The notes below the pieces were generated by a model. The model saw only the letters and a program-made list of their open reading frames with translations, had not been told where the DNA came from and ran no database searches. The position numbers and the translations under genes are program-made. This document shows positions 26,503-33,991 of a stretch of 64,000 nucleotides of DNA, in pieces. The DNA comes from Halogranum rubrum (GTDB lineage Archaea; Halobacteriota; Halobacteria; Halobacteriales; Haloferacaceae). The stretch covers positions 591,012 through 655,011 of the forward strand of contig NZ_FOTC01000002.1 of NCBI RefSeq assembly GCF_900114455.1, given 5' to 3'. Position 1 is the first letter of the stretch, and the number at the start of each line of letters is the position of its first letter.

Positions 26503-27419
26503 CCCGTGACCGTGCACAACTGTTCCTTATCGGTGCACTTTCGCTGGCCATCACGTTCGTTGTGCTGGCACTCGTGTTGAACTCCGCAATCTACACGGAG
26601 AACCTCGCGACGCGCGGAGCAGACCAGACGGGGGCGACCGATGCGCTATCGCGCCAACACGACGTTCGCACTGCCGTCGGCAGCGTCGTCGACAGGGCGA
26701 ACGACCAGCAGGCGACGTACGACGACCAAGAGTCCGCTATCGGTGCAGCAATCGTCGACACAGAGGTCTTACTCCGGCAATACGAGGTGCGGAGTACAGC
26801 CCTACTACGTGTTGAGAACCCGGTCTACACACGAGGGGCACGAATCCAACAGACAGTCGACAGTCCTTTCGACGGCCCGAGCGGCAGTGGTGACTGGACG
26901 GTCGCGAGTGGAGTCCAGACGCGACAATTCTCTCTCACAGCAACACGCGCCTCGCTCGAAGACGAAGCCGACGACGATGCCTTCCGGGTCAGATTCGACG
27001 ACGGAACCGACGTATGGACCGTTCGGATATTCAGAAACGAACCCGGGACGGCGACGGTCGTCAGAGTTACCGACCCGTCTGGTGCAACGGTGGAGTGTCT
27101 GGACGATTCGGGGTCCGAGACGACCGTCGTCTTCTCTACAGCGACCGTCGGAGGCGGTTACTGCCGCGGACTCGCGTTCCTCGACGAATTGGGGACTCCG
27201 TACGACGTTCGGTTCGGGAATCCGACCGAAGGGTCGGGGACGTACTCATTGCTCGTCGACAAGACAGTCTCTGGTCTCGGTGCTAGCTATTCGGCACCCG
27301 ACGGCGACCCGCCCGCCTCGGAGGCCATCTACGCGGTAACCGTCGACCTCACGTATCGGACACCAGATCTGACGTATGAGACGGAACTCCGGGTTGCTCC
27401 GGGTGAGTTCCATGCGTGA
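26490..27419 (+). CDS. Pilin-like protein 3 of the pilus operon
   Basis: The 309-residue product starts MADVARDRAQLFLIGALSLA, with one N-terminal hydrophobic helix (LFLIGALSLAITFVVLALVL). 'NSAIYTENLATRGADQTGA' follows, typical of a haloarchaeal family that I recall as DUF7261. A large beta-rich extracellular domain makes up the rest, with two Cys (VECLD and YCRGL). It overlaps both neighbours, by 13 and 8 bases. Its size suggests it may sit at the pilus tip or base rather than form the shaft. Confidence 0.7.
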   Translation: MADVARDRAQLFLIGALSLAITFVVLALVLNSAIYTENLATRGADQTGATDALSRQHDVRTAVGSVVDRANDQQATYDDQESAIGAAIVDTEVLLRQYEVRSTALLRVENPVYTRGARIQQTVDSPFDGPSGSGDWTVASGVQTRQFSLTATRASLEDEADDDAFRVRFDDGTDVWTVRIFRNEPGTATVVRVTDPSGATVECLDDSGSETTVVFSTATVGGGYCRGLAFLDELGTPYDVRFGNPTEGSGTYSLLVDKTVSGLGASYSAPDGDPPASEAIYAVTVDLTYRTPDLTYETELRVAPGEFHA

Positions 27420-27882
27420 CGACCGTGCTGTCTCGGTCGGGTTGAACTACGTGTTGACACTGGGCATCAGTGCGATACTCATCTCGGGGCTTCTCCTCGG
27501 CCTCAGTGGCCTTCTCGAGAGTCAGCAGGAACAGACTATCCGGACGGAACTGGAGGTAATCGGCGAACAGTTTGCTGGTGACCTCGGCGCAGCGGATAGA
27601 CTCGTGTTAGCGAGTGATGGAGCGCCGACCGTCGAACTGCAGCCAAGTCTCCCACAGACAGTGACCGGTCTCTCGTACACACTTGAGGTGGTCGTCCCAC
27701 CCTCTGACTCGCCGTACCTACGACTCTCGACGGAGAGACCCGATGTGACGGTCCGTGTGCCGTTCACGCTTCCGACGCTCCCCGGGTCAAGTCCTGCGGA
27801 CCGTCTCGCCGACAGCGTCGCCAACGGTGGGGACGTCGTGATTCGCTACACGGATGGAGAACTGATGGTGGAGAATGCGTAG
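27412..27882 (+). CDS. Pilin-like protein 4 of the pilus operon
   Basis: I start at ATG 27412 (MRDDRAVSVGLNYVLTLG), not at upstream in-frame starts that lie inside the preceding gene. The RAVSVGLNYV opening followed by a hydrophobic helix (TLGISAILISGLLLGL) resembles the prepilin-peptidase (PibD) signal of archaeal pilins. The 156-residue product has a compact domain with beta strands and no Cys. I recall the family as DUF7266. It overlaps the previous gene by 8 bases and the next by 8. Confidence 0.72.
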   Translation: MRDDRAVSVGLNYVLTLGISAILISGLLLGLSGLLESQQEQTIRTELEVIGEQFAGDLGAADRLVLASDGAPTVELQPSLPQTVTGLSYTLEVVVPPSDSPYLRLSTERPDVTVRVPFTLPTLPGSSPADRLADSVANGGDVVIRYTDGELMVENA

Positions 27883-28693
27883 CACCGACCGTGCAGTGAG
27901 CGAGACGCTCAGTTTCGTGTTCGTCTTCGCACTCATCACGATGTCGATTGGGACAGTGTACGTCGTTGGGTACGGCGGGTTGCAGGACGTTCGCGACAAC
28001 GAACGCATCACGAACGCAGAACGCGCGTTCGACGTCCTCGCTGACAACCTACAGGACATCTATCGTGACGGCGCACCCGGTCGAGCGACCGAACTCAAAC
28101 TCGCAGACGCGAATCTGAGATTTGGAACCGAGACGCGAATGAACGTGTCGGTCAACAATCTCGACGGCACATCGAGTTGGGACAGCAACGACATCTCACT
28201 GACACCCCTCGTCTACCAAGCCGGAGACGAAACCGCGCTCGTCTACGAAGGAGGCATGGTGCTCCGTGTCGACCCATCGAGAACGACCGTGAAGAACCGT
28301 GTCGGGATGGTCTTCACGGAGGACGCGGATGTGAGAACTGCGGTCATCCCGCTCGTACAGACCCGGTCCAGCGGCGAGCGGACGAGTGTCAGCGGGTCGA
28401 CCACGGTGTTGGTACGGTCCGAACGCTCGATTACCGACGTCATGGCTACTCGGACGAACCCGACCAGCGAGACGGTTATCGGAGACTCCCGCTACGCTGT
28501 GTCGTTCGAAATCACGACCGACCCTGCACGCGCGCCAGCATGGGAGCGGTATCTGGAGTCGCAGATACCGGCGTCGTGGGACGATGATGGGACAGACGAC
28601 GTTTGTGTCGTCTCTGACGGGACGGTCACGTGTAGTATCGCTGTCGACCAACTGTACGTCACGGCAACGAGAATCGACATGAGTATCGAATAG
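27875..28693 (+). CDS. Pilin-like protein 5 of the pilus operon
   Basis: The 272-residue product begins MRSTDRAVSETLSFVFVFAL, a clear class III signal layout: basic start, R-A-V-S-E, then a hydrophobic helix. The extracellular domain has two Cys (DDVCVV and VTCSI) and many beta strands; I recall it as DUF7289-like. It is the last gene of the coupled plus-strand operon. The convergent gene that follows encodes another member of this type. Confidence 0.72.
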   Translation: MRSTDRAVSETLSFVFVFALITMSIGTVYVVGYGGLQDVRDNERITNAERAFDVLADNLQDIYRDGAPGRATELKLADANLRFGTETRMNVSVNNLDGTSSWDSNDISLTPLVYQAGDETALVYEGGMVLRVDPSRTTVKNRVGMVFTEDADVRTAVIPLVQTRSSGERTSVSGSTTVLVRSERSITDVMATRTNPTSETVIGDSRYAVSFEITTDPARAPAWERYLESQIPASWDDDGTDDVCVVSDGTVTCSIAVDQLYVTATRIDMSIE

Positions 28694-28702
28694 CGTCGTC
28701 AC

Positions 28703-30187
28703 TCAGTCGAGTTCGATTCGAACCTCGTTTTCGGTGACGTGGAGGAACGTGATGTAGCGAGAGCCACTAGTGTCGTAGTCGAGATTTCCGTACGAGGCAT
28801 CCTCGTCGACGCGGCTACTTCCGCCAGGTCCGTCCGAGACCTTCATGTCGAACTCCGGTCCCATAGAGGCCAGATAGTGGTTCGTGATGACGTCAAGTGA
28901 CACTGTCTCACCAGTGGTGTGCTGACCTGCGGTGTCCGACGGATGGCTGAACGTCGTCGTCTCGCTCCGATGGCTCCATGCACCGATTTCGTTCCCGAAC
29001 TTCCACTTGTTGTCGCTGCCGGTGATGTCTATCGATTTGTACGCCAGTTGGCTACTCGTACTCGTGAAGTCAATGGTCATCTCACCGGCACTGCAGTCGA
29101 CATCGACCGCTGCTGTCGACGACGGGTTGAAGTCCGCTTGCCACCCCTCGTACGACCCACTCTCGTCGCTGTAGAAGATGCTCAGGTCTACTCGCCCGTC
29201 GTAGCTCCCGGCTTTGCATTTTTTGTCCGCGTAGACGTGGAACTCGATCTTCTCGGACCCTTCGTCGGCGTAAAGCGACCAGTGCATGTTGTTGAAGTGG
29301 CCGTCGTTCACGAGCGTGACGGTGAAGTCTGCGTTCGGGTGGTCACTATCTTTCATCGCGCGGACGTCGACGCCGTTCCCCTCGGCGGGCATACTGAACG
29401 CACCGACAGCACCGGCAGACTCAAGCACGACCTCCGCCGTATCGCCGGACAGCGTCACCGTCCCGTCCGTCCGCGTTTCGAAGTACTTGGCCCACCCTTC
29501 TGCGTACTCGCTTTGGACCTGAATCGCGACTTCACCCTCCTGAATGGGGTTAGCGAACGATTGTCCGTCTGGATATGTCGCAGCCGAGGGATAGACGTGC
29601 TCGCCGCGCACTGACTCTTGGATGGTGGCTTTCACGCTGCCCGAAGCGCCATCGGACCCAGTAACTCGGATAATTGGGAGCGTCAGCGTGGAGTCACGGA
29701 AGTGGAACTCGGGGGGTGAGACCATGACGCTGTTTCCCCTGTCGTTGGTCCGCCAGACTCCGCCGCCCTGGTACGCGACGCTTTCGCCATCCCGCGTCTC
29801 GTAGACGACGCTCCCGAGCGAGGATTGATACAGCGTGTGGTCGGTTCCTGGCCCATCGTAGTTTCGGTGGACGATAGTAATCTCCCCGGCGGTGTCGTCG
29901 ACGCGGAAACTCCCACTCGACTGCCCAAATCGGGCCGTTCGAACACTCGATTCGCCAAGCGCCACGGTCGACGAGTGCGAGTCGAAGAGTGTCATTGCGT
30001 TCGAGACTCGTTCGATGTCCGACCGGGACTGAGTGTCTGAGATTGCGACGCTCCCGACTGCGACGACAACTGTCGTTCCAGTCACGACTAGTCCGAGCAG
30101 CAACACGATACTGAGCGTCTCTGCCTGCCCTCTCTCCCGACGGGAACTCTGATTTCGACAGCGATTCCCCCCCTCCGGCGCAATCAT
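28703..30187 (-). CDS. Large pilin-like surface protein (DUF7289-like)
   Basis: This 494-residue product faces the pilus operon tail-to-tail with only 9 bases between stops. Near residue 18 it has 'RERGQAETLSIVLLLGLVV', matching a PibD-type signal, with a following helix. The first half resembles the preceding pilin-like gene ('VVYETRDGESVAYQGGGVW' parallels 'LVYEGGMVLRVD'). The second half is an added domain with 'WSLYADEGSEKIEFHVYADK', perhaps an adhesin. It may be a pilus-associated adhesin under separate control. Confidence 0.68.
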   Translation of the reverse strand: MIAPEGGNRCRNQSSRRERGQAETLSIVLLLGLVVTGTTVVVAVGSVAISDTQSRSDIERVSNAMTLFDSHSSTVALGESSVRTARFGQSSGSFRVDDTAGEITIVHRNYDGPGTDHTLYQSSLGSVVYETRDGESVAYQGGGVWRTNDRGNSVMVSPPEFHFRDSTLTLPIIRVTGSDGASGSVKATIQESVRGEHVYPSAATYPDGQSFANPIQEGEVAIQVQSEYAEGWAKYFETRTDGTVTLSGDTAEVVLESAGAVGAFSMPAEGNGVDVRAMKDSDHPNADFTVTLVNDGHFNNMHWSLYADEGSEKIEFHVYADKKCKAGSYDGRVDLSIFYSDESGSYEGWQADFNPSSTAAVDVDCSAGEMTIDFTSTSSQLAYKSIDITGSDNKWKFGNEIGAWSHRSETTTFSHPSDTAGQHTTGETVSLDVITNHYLASMGPEFDMKVSDGPGGSSRVDEDASYGNLDYDTSGSRYITFLHVTENEVRIELD

Positions 30188-30328
30188 TGCCTACCAGAAT
30201 GTTTCGAGCGGATAAAAACCCACCCCCAGACGGCCTCACCCTGACAGTGGTCTGTCGCTCACTCGTTGAGTACCGTCACGAGAACCCTGACAGGGTCACC
30301 AAGACTCGAACTGCGCTCGCTTCTCTCT

Positions 30329-30353
30329 CTGATTCAAATCCCGTCTCGCGTAG
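30329..30353. repeat. 25-bp tRNA-arm-like repeat, copy A
   Basis: This 25-base sequence (core gattcaaatcccgtctcgcg) is identical to 33130-33154. Both lie just downstream (3' side) of a tRNA-Ala(GGC) gene. They resemble a T arm in reverse orientation. Between copy A and the tRNA is a perfect 9-bp hairpin (gccgctcac/gtgagcggc, 30361-30382) that may end tRNA transcription. Confidence 0.6.
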
Positions 30354-30391
30354 AATTACAGCCGCTCACTGTCGTGAGCGGCAGAGAATTA

Positions 30392-30463
30392 TGGACTCGC
30401 CGGGATTTGAACCCGGGGCCTTTCCCCTGCCAAGGGAACGATCTACCACTGATCTACGAGCCC
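30392..30463 (-). tRNA. tRNA-Ala(GGC), copy 1
   Basis: On the minus strand the gene runs from acceptor gggctcg to cgagtcc plus discriminator A, with one G-T pair. The anticodon loop ttGGCag gives GGC. The T arm is ccggg-ttcaaat-cccgg. The body is identical to the copy at 33216. Confidence 0.93.
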
Positions 30464-30610
30464 TCGAACGCATCCACATCTTCTGTGGTTCCCTTAATAA
30501 GGGCTTCGACTTCGCGAGTGTCGAGTGGGACGCTGCCACGGCCCAAATCGACAGACACCGACCACTCGCCGATAGACAGAGCTAATCACCGCTCGGACGA
30601 CTGCAACACC

Positions 30611-31012
30611 ATGTCCTACGAACTTCGTGAGACACCGCCGACGCCGGAGGAGTTCGTCGGTCTCCGTGCGGCGGCCGAGATGATGTCACGGACACTCGAT
30701 GCGGCCGAGCGTGGACTCCCGAACAGCTGTTACGCCGTCACCGTCGCTCACGACGAGGAAGTGGTCGGCATGGGTCGCGTCGTCGGCGACGGCGGCACGG
30801 TGTTCCAACTGACGGATATCGTCGTCCACCCCGACCATCAGGGACAGGGGTTGGGCACCGAAATCACGCAGGCGCTCGTCGACTGGTTGCACGAGCACGC
30901 CCCGTCGTCGGCGTACGTGAACCTCATGGCCGACGTCGACGGGTTCTACGAGCGCTTCGGTTTCGAACGGACCGCCCCAGCGTCGAAAGGGATGTATCTC
31001 CGAATCGAGTGA
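30611..31012 (+). CDS. GNAT family N-acetyltransferase
   Basis: Starting at ATG 30611 (MSYELRETPPTPEEF), the product is 133 residues, typical for a small GNAT. Acetyl-CoA-binding motif A reads 'VVHPDHQGQGLGTEI', with the Q-x-x-G-x-G signature. 'YERFGFERT' is the usual C-terminal strand. The enzyme moves an acetyl group to an amine; the substrate is unknown. It lies between the first tRNA-Ala and the aIF1A gene and is probably monocistronic. Confidence 0.87.
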   Translation: MSYELRETPPTPEEFVGLRAAAEMMSRTLDAAERGLPNSCYAVTVAHDEEVVGMGRVVGDGGTVFQLTDIVVHPDHQGQGLGTEITQALVDWLHEHAPSSAYVNLMADVDGFYERFGFERTAPASKGMYLRIE

Positions 31013-31095
31013 CTGAATCGGGGCGAATACGCACCGAACTCCTCCTCGAACCAGAGAATGCTACGATTTAATTGACCCGACGACAACCCTCACTC

Positions 31096-31383
31096 ATGAG
31101 CGAAGAATCTGGGCGTCGGAACCTTCGCATGCCTGACGACGACGAGCTGTTCGCCGTCGTGACCAATATGCAGGGCCACGGCCGTGTCACGCTCCGCTGC
31201 AACGACGGGAAGGAACGCATGGGTCGCATCCCGGGTCGGATGCGCAAGCGTATCTGGATTCGCGAAGACGACATCGTCCTCTGTGAACCGTGGGACTGGC
31301 AGGACGAGAAAGCCGACGTCACGTGGCGCTACGAGAAGTCCGAAGCCGACCAACTCCGCAACGAAGGCCACATTAACGTCTGA
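31096..31383 (+). CDS. eif1A: Translation initiation factor aIF-1A
   Basis: The start at ATG 31096 ([17 protein letters not shown]) gives 95 residues. The S1-like OB fold is plain: '[19 protein letters not shown]', '[19 protein letters not shown]' and '[19 protein letters not shown]'. aIF1A binds the A site of the small subunit and promotes start-codon selection. This housekeeping gene lies inside the interval flanked by the two tRNA-Ala copies, so that interval is not simply a mobile island. Confidence 0.95.
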   Translation: MSEESGRRNLRMPDDDELFAVVTNMQGHGRVTLRCNDGKERMGRIPGRMRKRIWIREDDIVLCEPWDWQDEKADVTWRYEKSEADQLRNEGHINV

Positions 31384-31470
31384 CCGACCGACGAACTCTA
31401 CTCACGCTTACACTCCGGAGCGACGGCGCCGTGTGTCTCTCTTTATGATACTCCCGCGCGACGTTCTCGT

Positions 31471-31863
31471 ATGGTCGACGCACAGGCTCTGCTCGATTCC
31501 CGACTCGCACACGTCGTCGCGCTCGTCCTCGGTGTCGTCGGCGTCGTCGCACTCGTCACCGCTGGCGCGAGTCTGAGCTTCTGGTTCTGGGTCTTCTACG
31601 GGTTTGCATGGCTGCTCTTCTTCGACCTGTTCGACGACGACGAGGCGTTCTGGAACTTGTTCAAATCTGATTCGGAGAGTGAGTCCGAGCGAGAGCGCGA
31701 GTCGAAGGTGAGAGATGAACCCACAGAAGACCCGCTCACGCTGTTGAAACGACGGTACGCCGAAGGTTCCATCGACGACGACGAGTTCGACGAGCGGTTG
31801 GACCGACTGCTGGAGGCGCCGGATACGTTGCGAGAGTTGGAGATGGAGCGGAGTCGAGGATAG
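31471..31863 (+). CDS. Membrane protein with C-terminal SHOCT-like domain
   Basis: The 130-residue product has two hydrophobic helices in residues 13-52 (VVALVLGVVGVVALVTAG and FWFWVFYGFAWLLFF). An acidic and charged linker follows (SESESERERESK), then a SHOCT-like helical motif near residues 93-118 (DPLTLLKRRYAEGSIDDDEF). SHOCT domains are common in short haloarchaeal membrane proteins and are thought to mediate oligomerisation. The function is unknown. It is convergent with the nuclease gene; the stops nearly touch. Confidence 0.75.
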   Translation: MVDAQALLDSRLAHVVALVLGVVGVVALVTAGASLSFWFWVFYGFAWLLFFDLFDDDEAFWNLFKSDSESESERERESKVRDEPTEDPLTLLKRRYAEGSIDDDEFDERLDRLLEAPDTLRELEMERSRG

Positions 31864-32988
31864 CTAGAAGCCGTGGAGTCGTCGGTGGGCGTCGAGGTAC
31901 AGCGGGTCGGGTAGCAGGTTCACGTTTTCGGGGAACACCAGTTCATCGCCTTCCAACTGTTTGAACTCGTAGTACCCCTCGTGCTCAGGAGCGTCTTTGA
32001 CCAACAGTTCGTACTCATCCGTCACCGAGAGCCATCCGCTGTCGAACGCCCAGTGGTGGAGTTTGCACAGGGTGACCCCGTTTCTGGGGTCGTCAGCGCC
32101 GTTTTCAGAGCGTGGGTAGATATGTGCCGCTTCGACTTCGGGGTTTCCGGTGGGCGTCTCTCGTGAACGCCCACAGACGACACACGTGTCGTCGTAGTTC
32201 TCTTTGACGAGTTCCGCGAACACCGTATCACGCACTCGTCGCCGGTGTTCGGTGAACGAGTCGTTGTCTTCTGTGAGCATCGGCGGTGAGTCCCATTTCG
32301 TTTGTAACTGTTCTCGCTCCTCGTCTTTCTCCTCATCGATGAGGCGGTACTCACCTGCGCCGTCGACGAATTCGACCTCACCGCGGTCACGGAGGACCTG
32401 CAGTTGCTGTCGGAGTTTGGCTCTGACGCTGTTGTTCTCGGGGAACTGCGTGGCAAGGGTCTCTTCCGAAAAGTCGTAGAGTTCGTTCAGTGTGACCCTT
32501 CGAGAACCGGTCTCGCTTCGGTATCGATCCAACTCGGCACGGACGGCATCGACCCACGTCACGTCGTGTTCCGAACGCCGGTGTGCCATCGTGAACACGA
32601 GAATTTCCCGTCCCTTCTGGACTCGCCATTCCCAGTCGAGCACGTCGACCAGTCCTTGGTACTCCCATCCACTGGCGTCCGAGTGCTGGTAGAAGAAGTG
32701 AATCGAGAAGTCCTCGTCGACGGCGTCGATGAGCGTCGAGTTCCCGGACGATTTCTCGCTCTGGTCGCCTTGTAACCCCTCGCCGACGTACTCGAACGTT
32801 CCTTCGGTCACGGCGTCGCTATAGGGTCCGTCTTCGTTGGCGAACAACAGCACGTATCGCTCGCCGTCACTGGGCCGCCGAGGGTTTATGCCCGAAATTT
32901 GGTAGCCAAAGCCAGTGTCGAACAGGTCTTCGATTTCCTCCTGTGTGTAGCGGGTTCCAATCGTGAGACCGTCCGGCAGTGTCGGCAT
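31864..32988 (-). CDS. HNH endonuclease with sensor and DpnI-like winged-helix domains
   Basis: The 374-residue protein shows three modules. Residues 1-140 resemble SRA-like modified-base reader domains of HNH restriction enzymes (YVLLFANEDGPYSD, FEYVGEGLQGDQ, then VDVLDWEWRVQKGREILVF). Residues 163-218 resemble the DpnI/Dam-replacing winged helix (LRQQLQVLRDRGEVEFVDG). Residues 266-320 are an HNH core with Cys269 and Cys272 (CVVCGR), His289 (EAAHIYPR), Asn303 and His311-His312. This order suggests a modification-dependent (type IV-like) restriction enzyme that cuts foreign modified DNA. No cognate methylase is adjacent. The nuclease call is firm; the sensor assignment is inference. Confidence 0.78.
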   Translation of the reverse strand: MPTLPDGLTIGTRYTQEEIEDLFDTGFGYQISGINPRRPSDGERYVLLFANEDGPYSDAVTEGTFEYVGEGLQGDQSEKSSGNSTLIDAVDEDFSIHFFYQHSDASGWEYQGLVDVLDWEWRVQKGREILVFTMAHRRSEHDVTWVDAVRAELDRYRSETGSRRVTLNELYDFSEETLATQFPENNSVRAKLRQQLQVLRDRGEVEFVDGAGEYRLIDEEKDEEREQLQTKWDSPPMLTEDNDSFTEHRRRVRDTVFAELVKENYDDTCVVCGRSRETPTGNPEVEAAHIYPRSENGADDPRNGVTLCKLHHWAFDSGWLSVTDEYELLVKDAPEHEGYYEFKQLEGDELVFPENVNLLPDPLYLDAHRRLHGF

Positions 32989-33061
32989 CGTTGTCTCGCT
33001 ACACTCTCAGCTCACGTATGGTTCTTGTGCAGTCGACTCTCTGTGTGACAGATGGTTCTTT

Positions 33062-33084
33062 GTGGACTCGCCGGAATTTGAACC
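33062..33084 (-). repeat. Truncated copy of the tRNA-Ala 3' end
   Basis: The sequence tggactcgccggaatttgaacc repeats the 3' end of tRNA-Ala(GGC) with one mismatch, then diverges. It lies between the nuclease gene and the second full tRNA-Ala copy. It looks like an attachment-site or recombination scar. Confidence 0.6.
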
Positions 33085-33129
33085 ACGGTCGCTCTCGTTC
33101 GCTCGCGTTGCTCGCTCACCTCTCGCTCC

Positions 33130-33154
33130 CTGATTCAAATCCCGTCTCGCGTAG
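33130..33154. repeat. 25-bp tRNA-arm-like repeat, copy B
   Basis: Identical to 30329-30353. It is followed by an inverted repeat (arms near 33160-33172 and 33199-33210, ttttcccgacac-type) just before the 3' end of tRNA-Ala copy 2. Confidence 0.6.
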
Positions 33155-33215
33155 CCGATTTTTCCCCGACACAGACTCCTCGCTTCGCTCGTCGTGTAGT
33201 GTCGGGAAAATCTAA

Positions 33216-33287
33216 TGGACTCGCCGGGATTTGAACCCGGGGCCTTTCCCCTGCCAAGGGAACGATCTACCACTGATCTACGAGCCC
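33216..33287 (-). tRNA. tRNA-Ala(GGC), copy 2
   Basis: This 72-base gene is identical in sequence to the copy at 30392, with the same GGC anticodon and the same strand. The two copies are 2.8 kb apart in direct orientation. It is divergent from rpsO. Confidence 0.93.
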
Positions 33288-33410
33288 GCACTCCCTCATA
33301 CCTCGACGTGCCTAAAGGGCGCTTCGGTTTCTGTCCCGTCGAAGTCGAAACGGTTTAACGGATGACGCCGCGAGGTACTCACGGGAACAGCACGGCCGTA
33401 ACTCTGACTC

Positions 33411-33480
33411 GCCTGTGTTCGCAGGCTTGGGATTACGGAGGTGCGCCGAGAGCCGTTCGTACCGAATACGCGGCTCTCGG
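33411..33480 (+). promoter_or_regulatory. Structured leader upstream of rpsO
   Basis: A perfect 10-bp stem, ccgagagccg (33446-33455) with cggctctcgg (33471-33480), closes a 15-base loop 38 bases before the rpsO start. A smaller hairpin, gcctg/caggc, is at 33411-33426. A TATA-like gtttaacgg near 33352 would give a leader of about 140 nt, long for a haloarchaeon. It could be an autoregulatory S15 site or a small RNA gene. Confidence 0.4.
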
Positions 33481-33517
33481 ACACGCTTTCTGCGGTCTGT
33501 GCGTTCCAACTCAACCA

Positions 33518-33982
33518 ATGGCACGAATGCACACCCGCCGCCGTGGCTCGTCCTCTTCGGACAAGCCGGTGGCAGACGAAGCCCCGGAGTGGAGTGACGT
33601 CGACGCTGACGCTGTCGAAGCGCGCGTCGTCGAACTGGCAGAGCAGGGTCACGACCCCGCTGCAATCGGTCTGAAGCTTCGCGACGAAGGCGTGAAGGGC
33701 ACGCCCGTTCCGAACGTGAAGCTCGTGACCGGCAAGCGACTCACCCAGATTCTCGAAGACAACGACGCCTCCCCCGAGATTCCGGAAGACCTCCGGAACC
33801 TCATGGAGCGCGCCGTCCGTCTGCGCGAGCACGTCCGCGAGAATCAGCAGGACGCGCAGAACAAGCGCGCACTCCAGAACACGGAGTCGAAGATTCGCCG
33901 TCTCGTCAACTACTACCGCGGTAACAAGCTCGACGAGGACTTCAAGTACAGCTACGACGTCGCCGTCGAGCTGCTGGAGTAA
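33518..33982 (+). CDS. rpsO: 30S ribosomal protein S15
   Basis: I start at ATG 33518 (MARMHTRRRGSSSSDKP); upstream codons read as leader. The 154-residue product is the archaeal/eukaryal type S15 (S13e in eukaryotes): a disordered basic start, then 'VVELAEQGHDPAAIGLKLRD', and the conserved S15 core 'NTESKIRRLVNYYR'. S15 binds 16S rRNA early in small-subunit assembly. It heads a plus-strand group with a RecJ-like gene, pcc1 and rps3ae. Confidence 0.95.
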   Translation: MARMHTRRRGSSSSDKPVADEAPEWSDVDADAVEARVVELAEQGHDPAAIGLKLRDEGVKGTPVPNVKLVTGKRLTQILEDNDASPEIPEDLRNLMERAVRLREHVRENQQDAQNKRALQNTESKIRRLVNYYRGNKLDEDFKYSYDVAVELLE

Positions 33983-33991
33983 GCACCGTAC

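Noticed and set aside
30464-33215. The interval between the tRNA-Ala copies as a mobile element
   Set aside because: It contains the essential aIF1A gene and no integrase, so only a smaller insertion of the nuclease is plausible.
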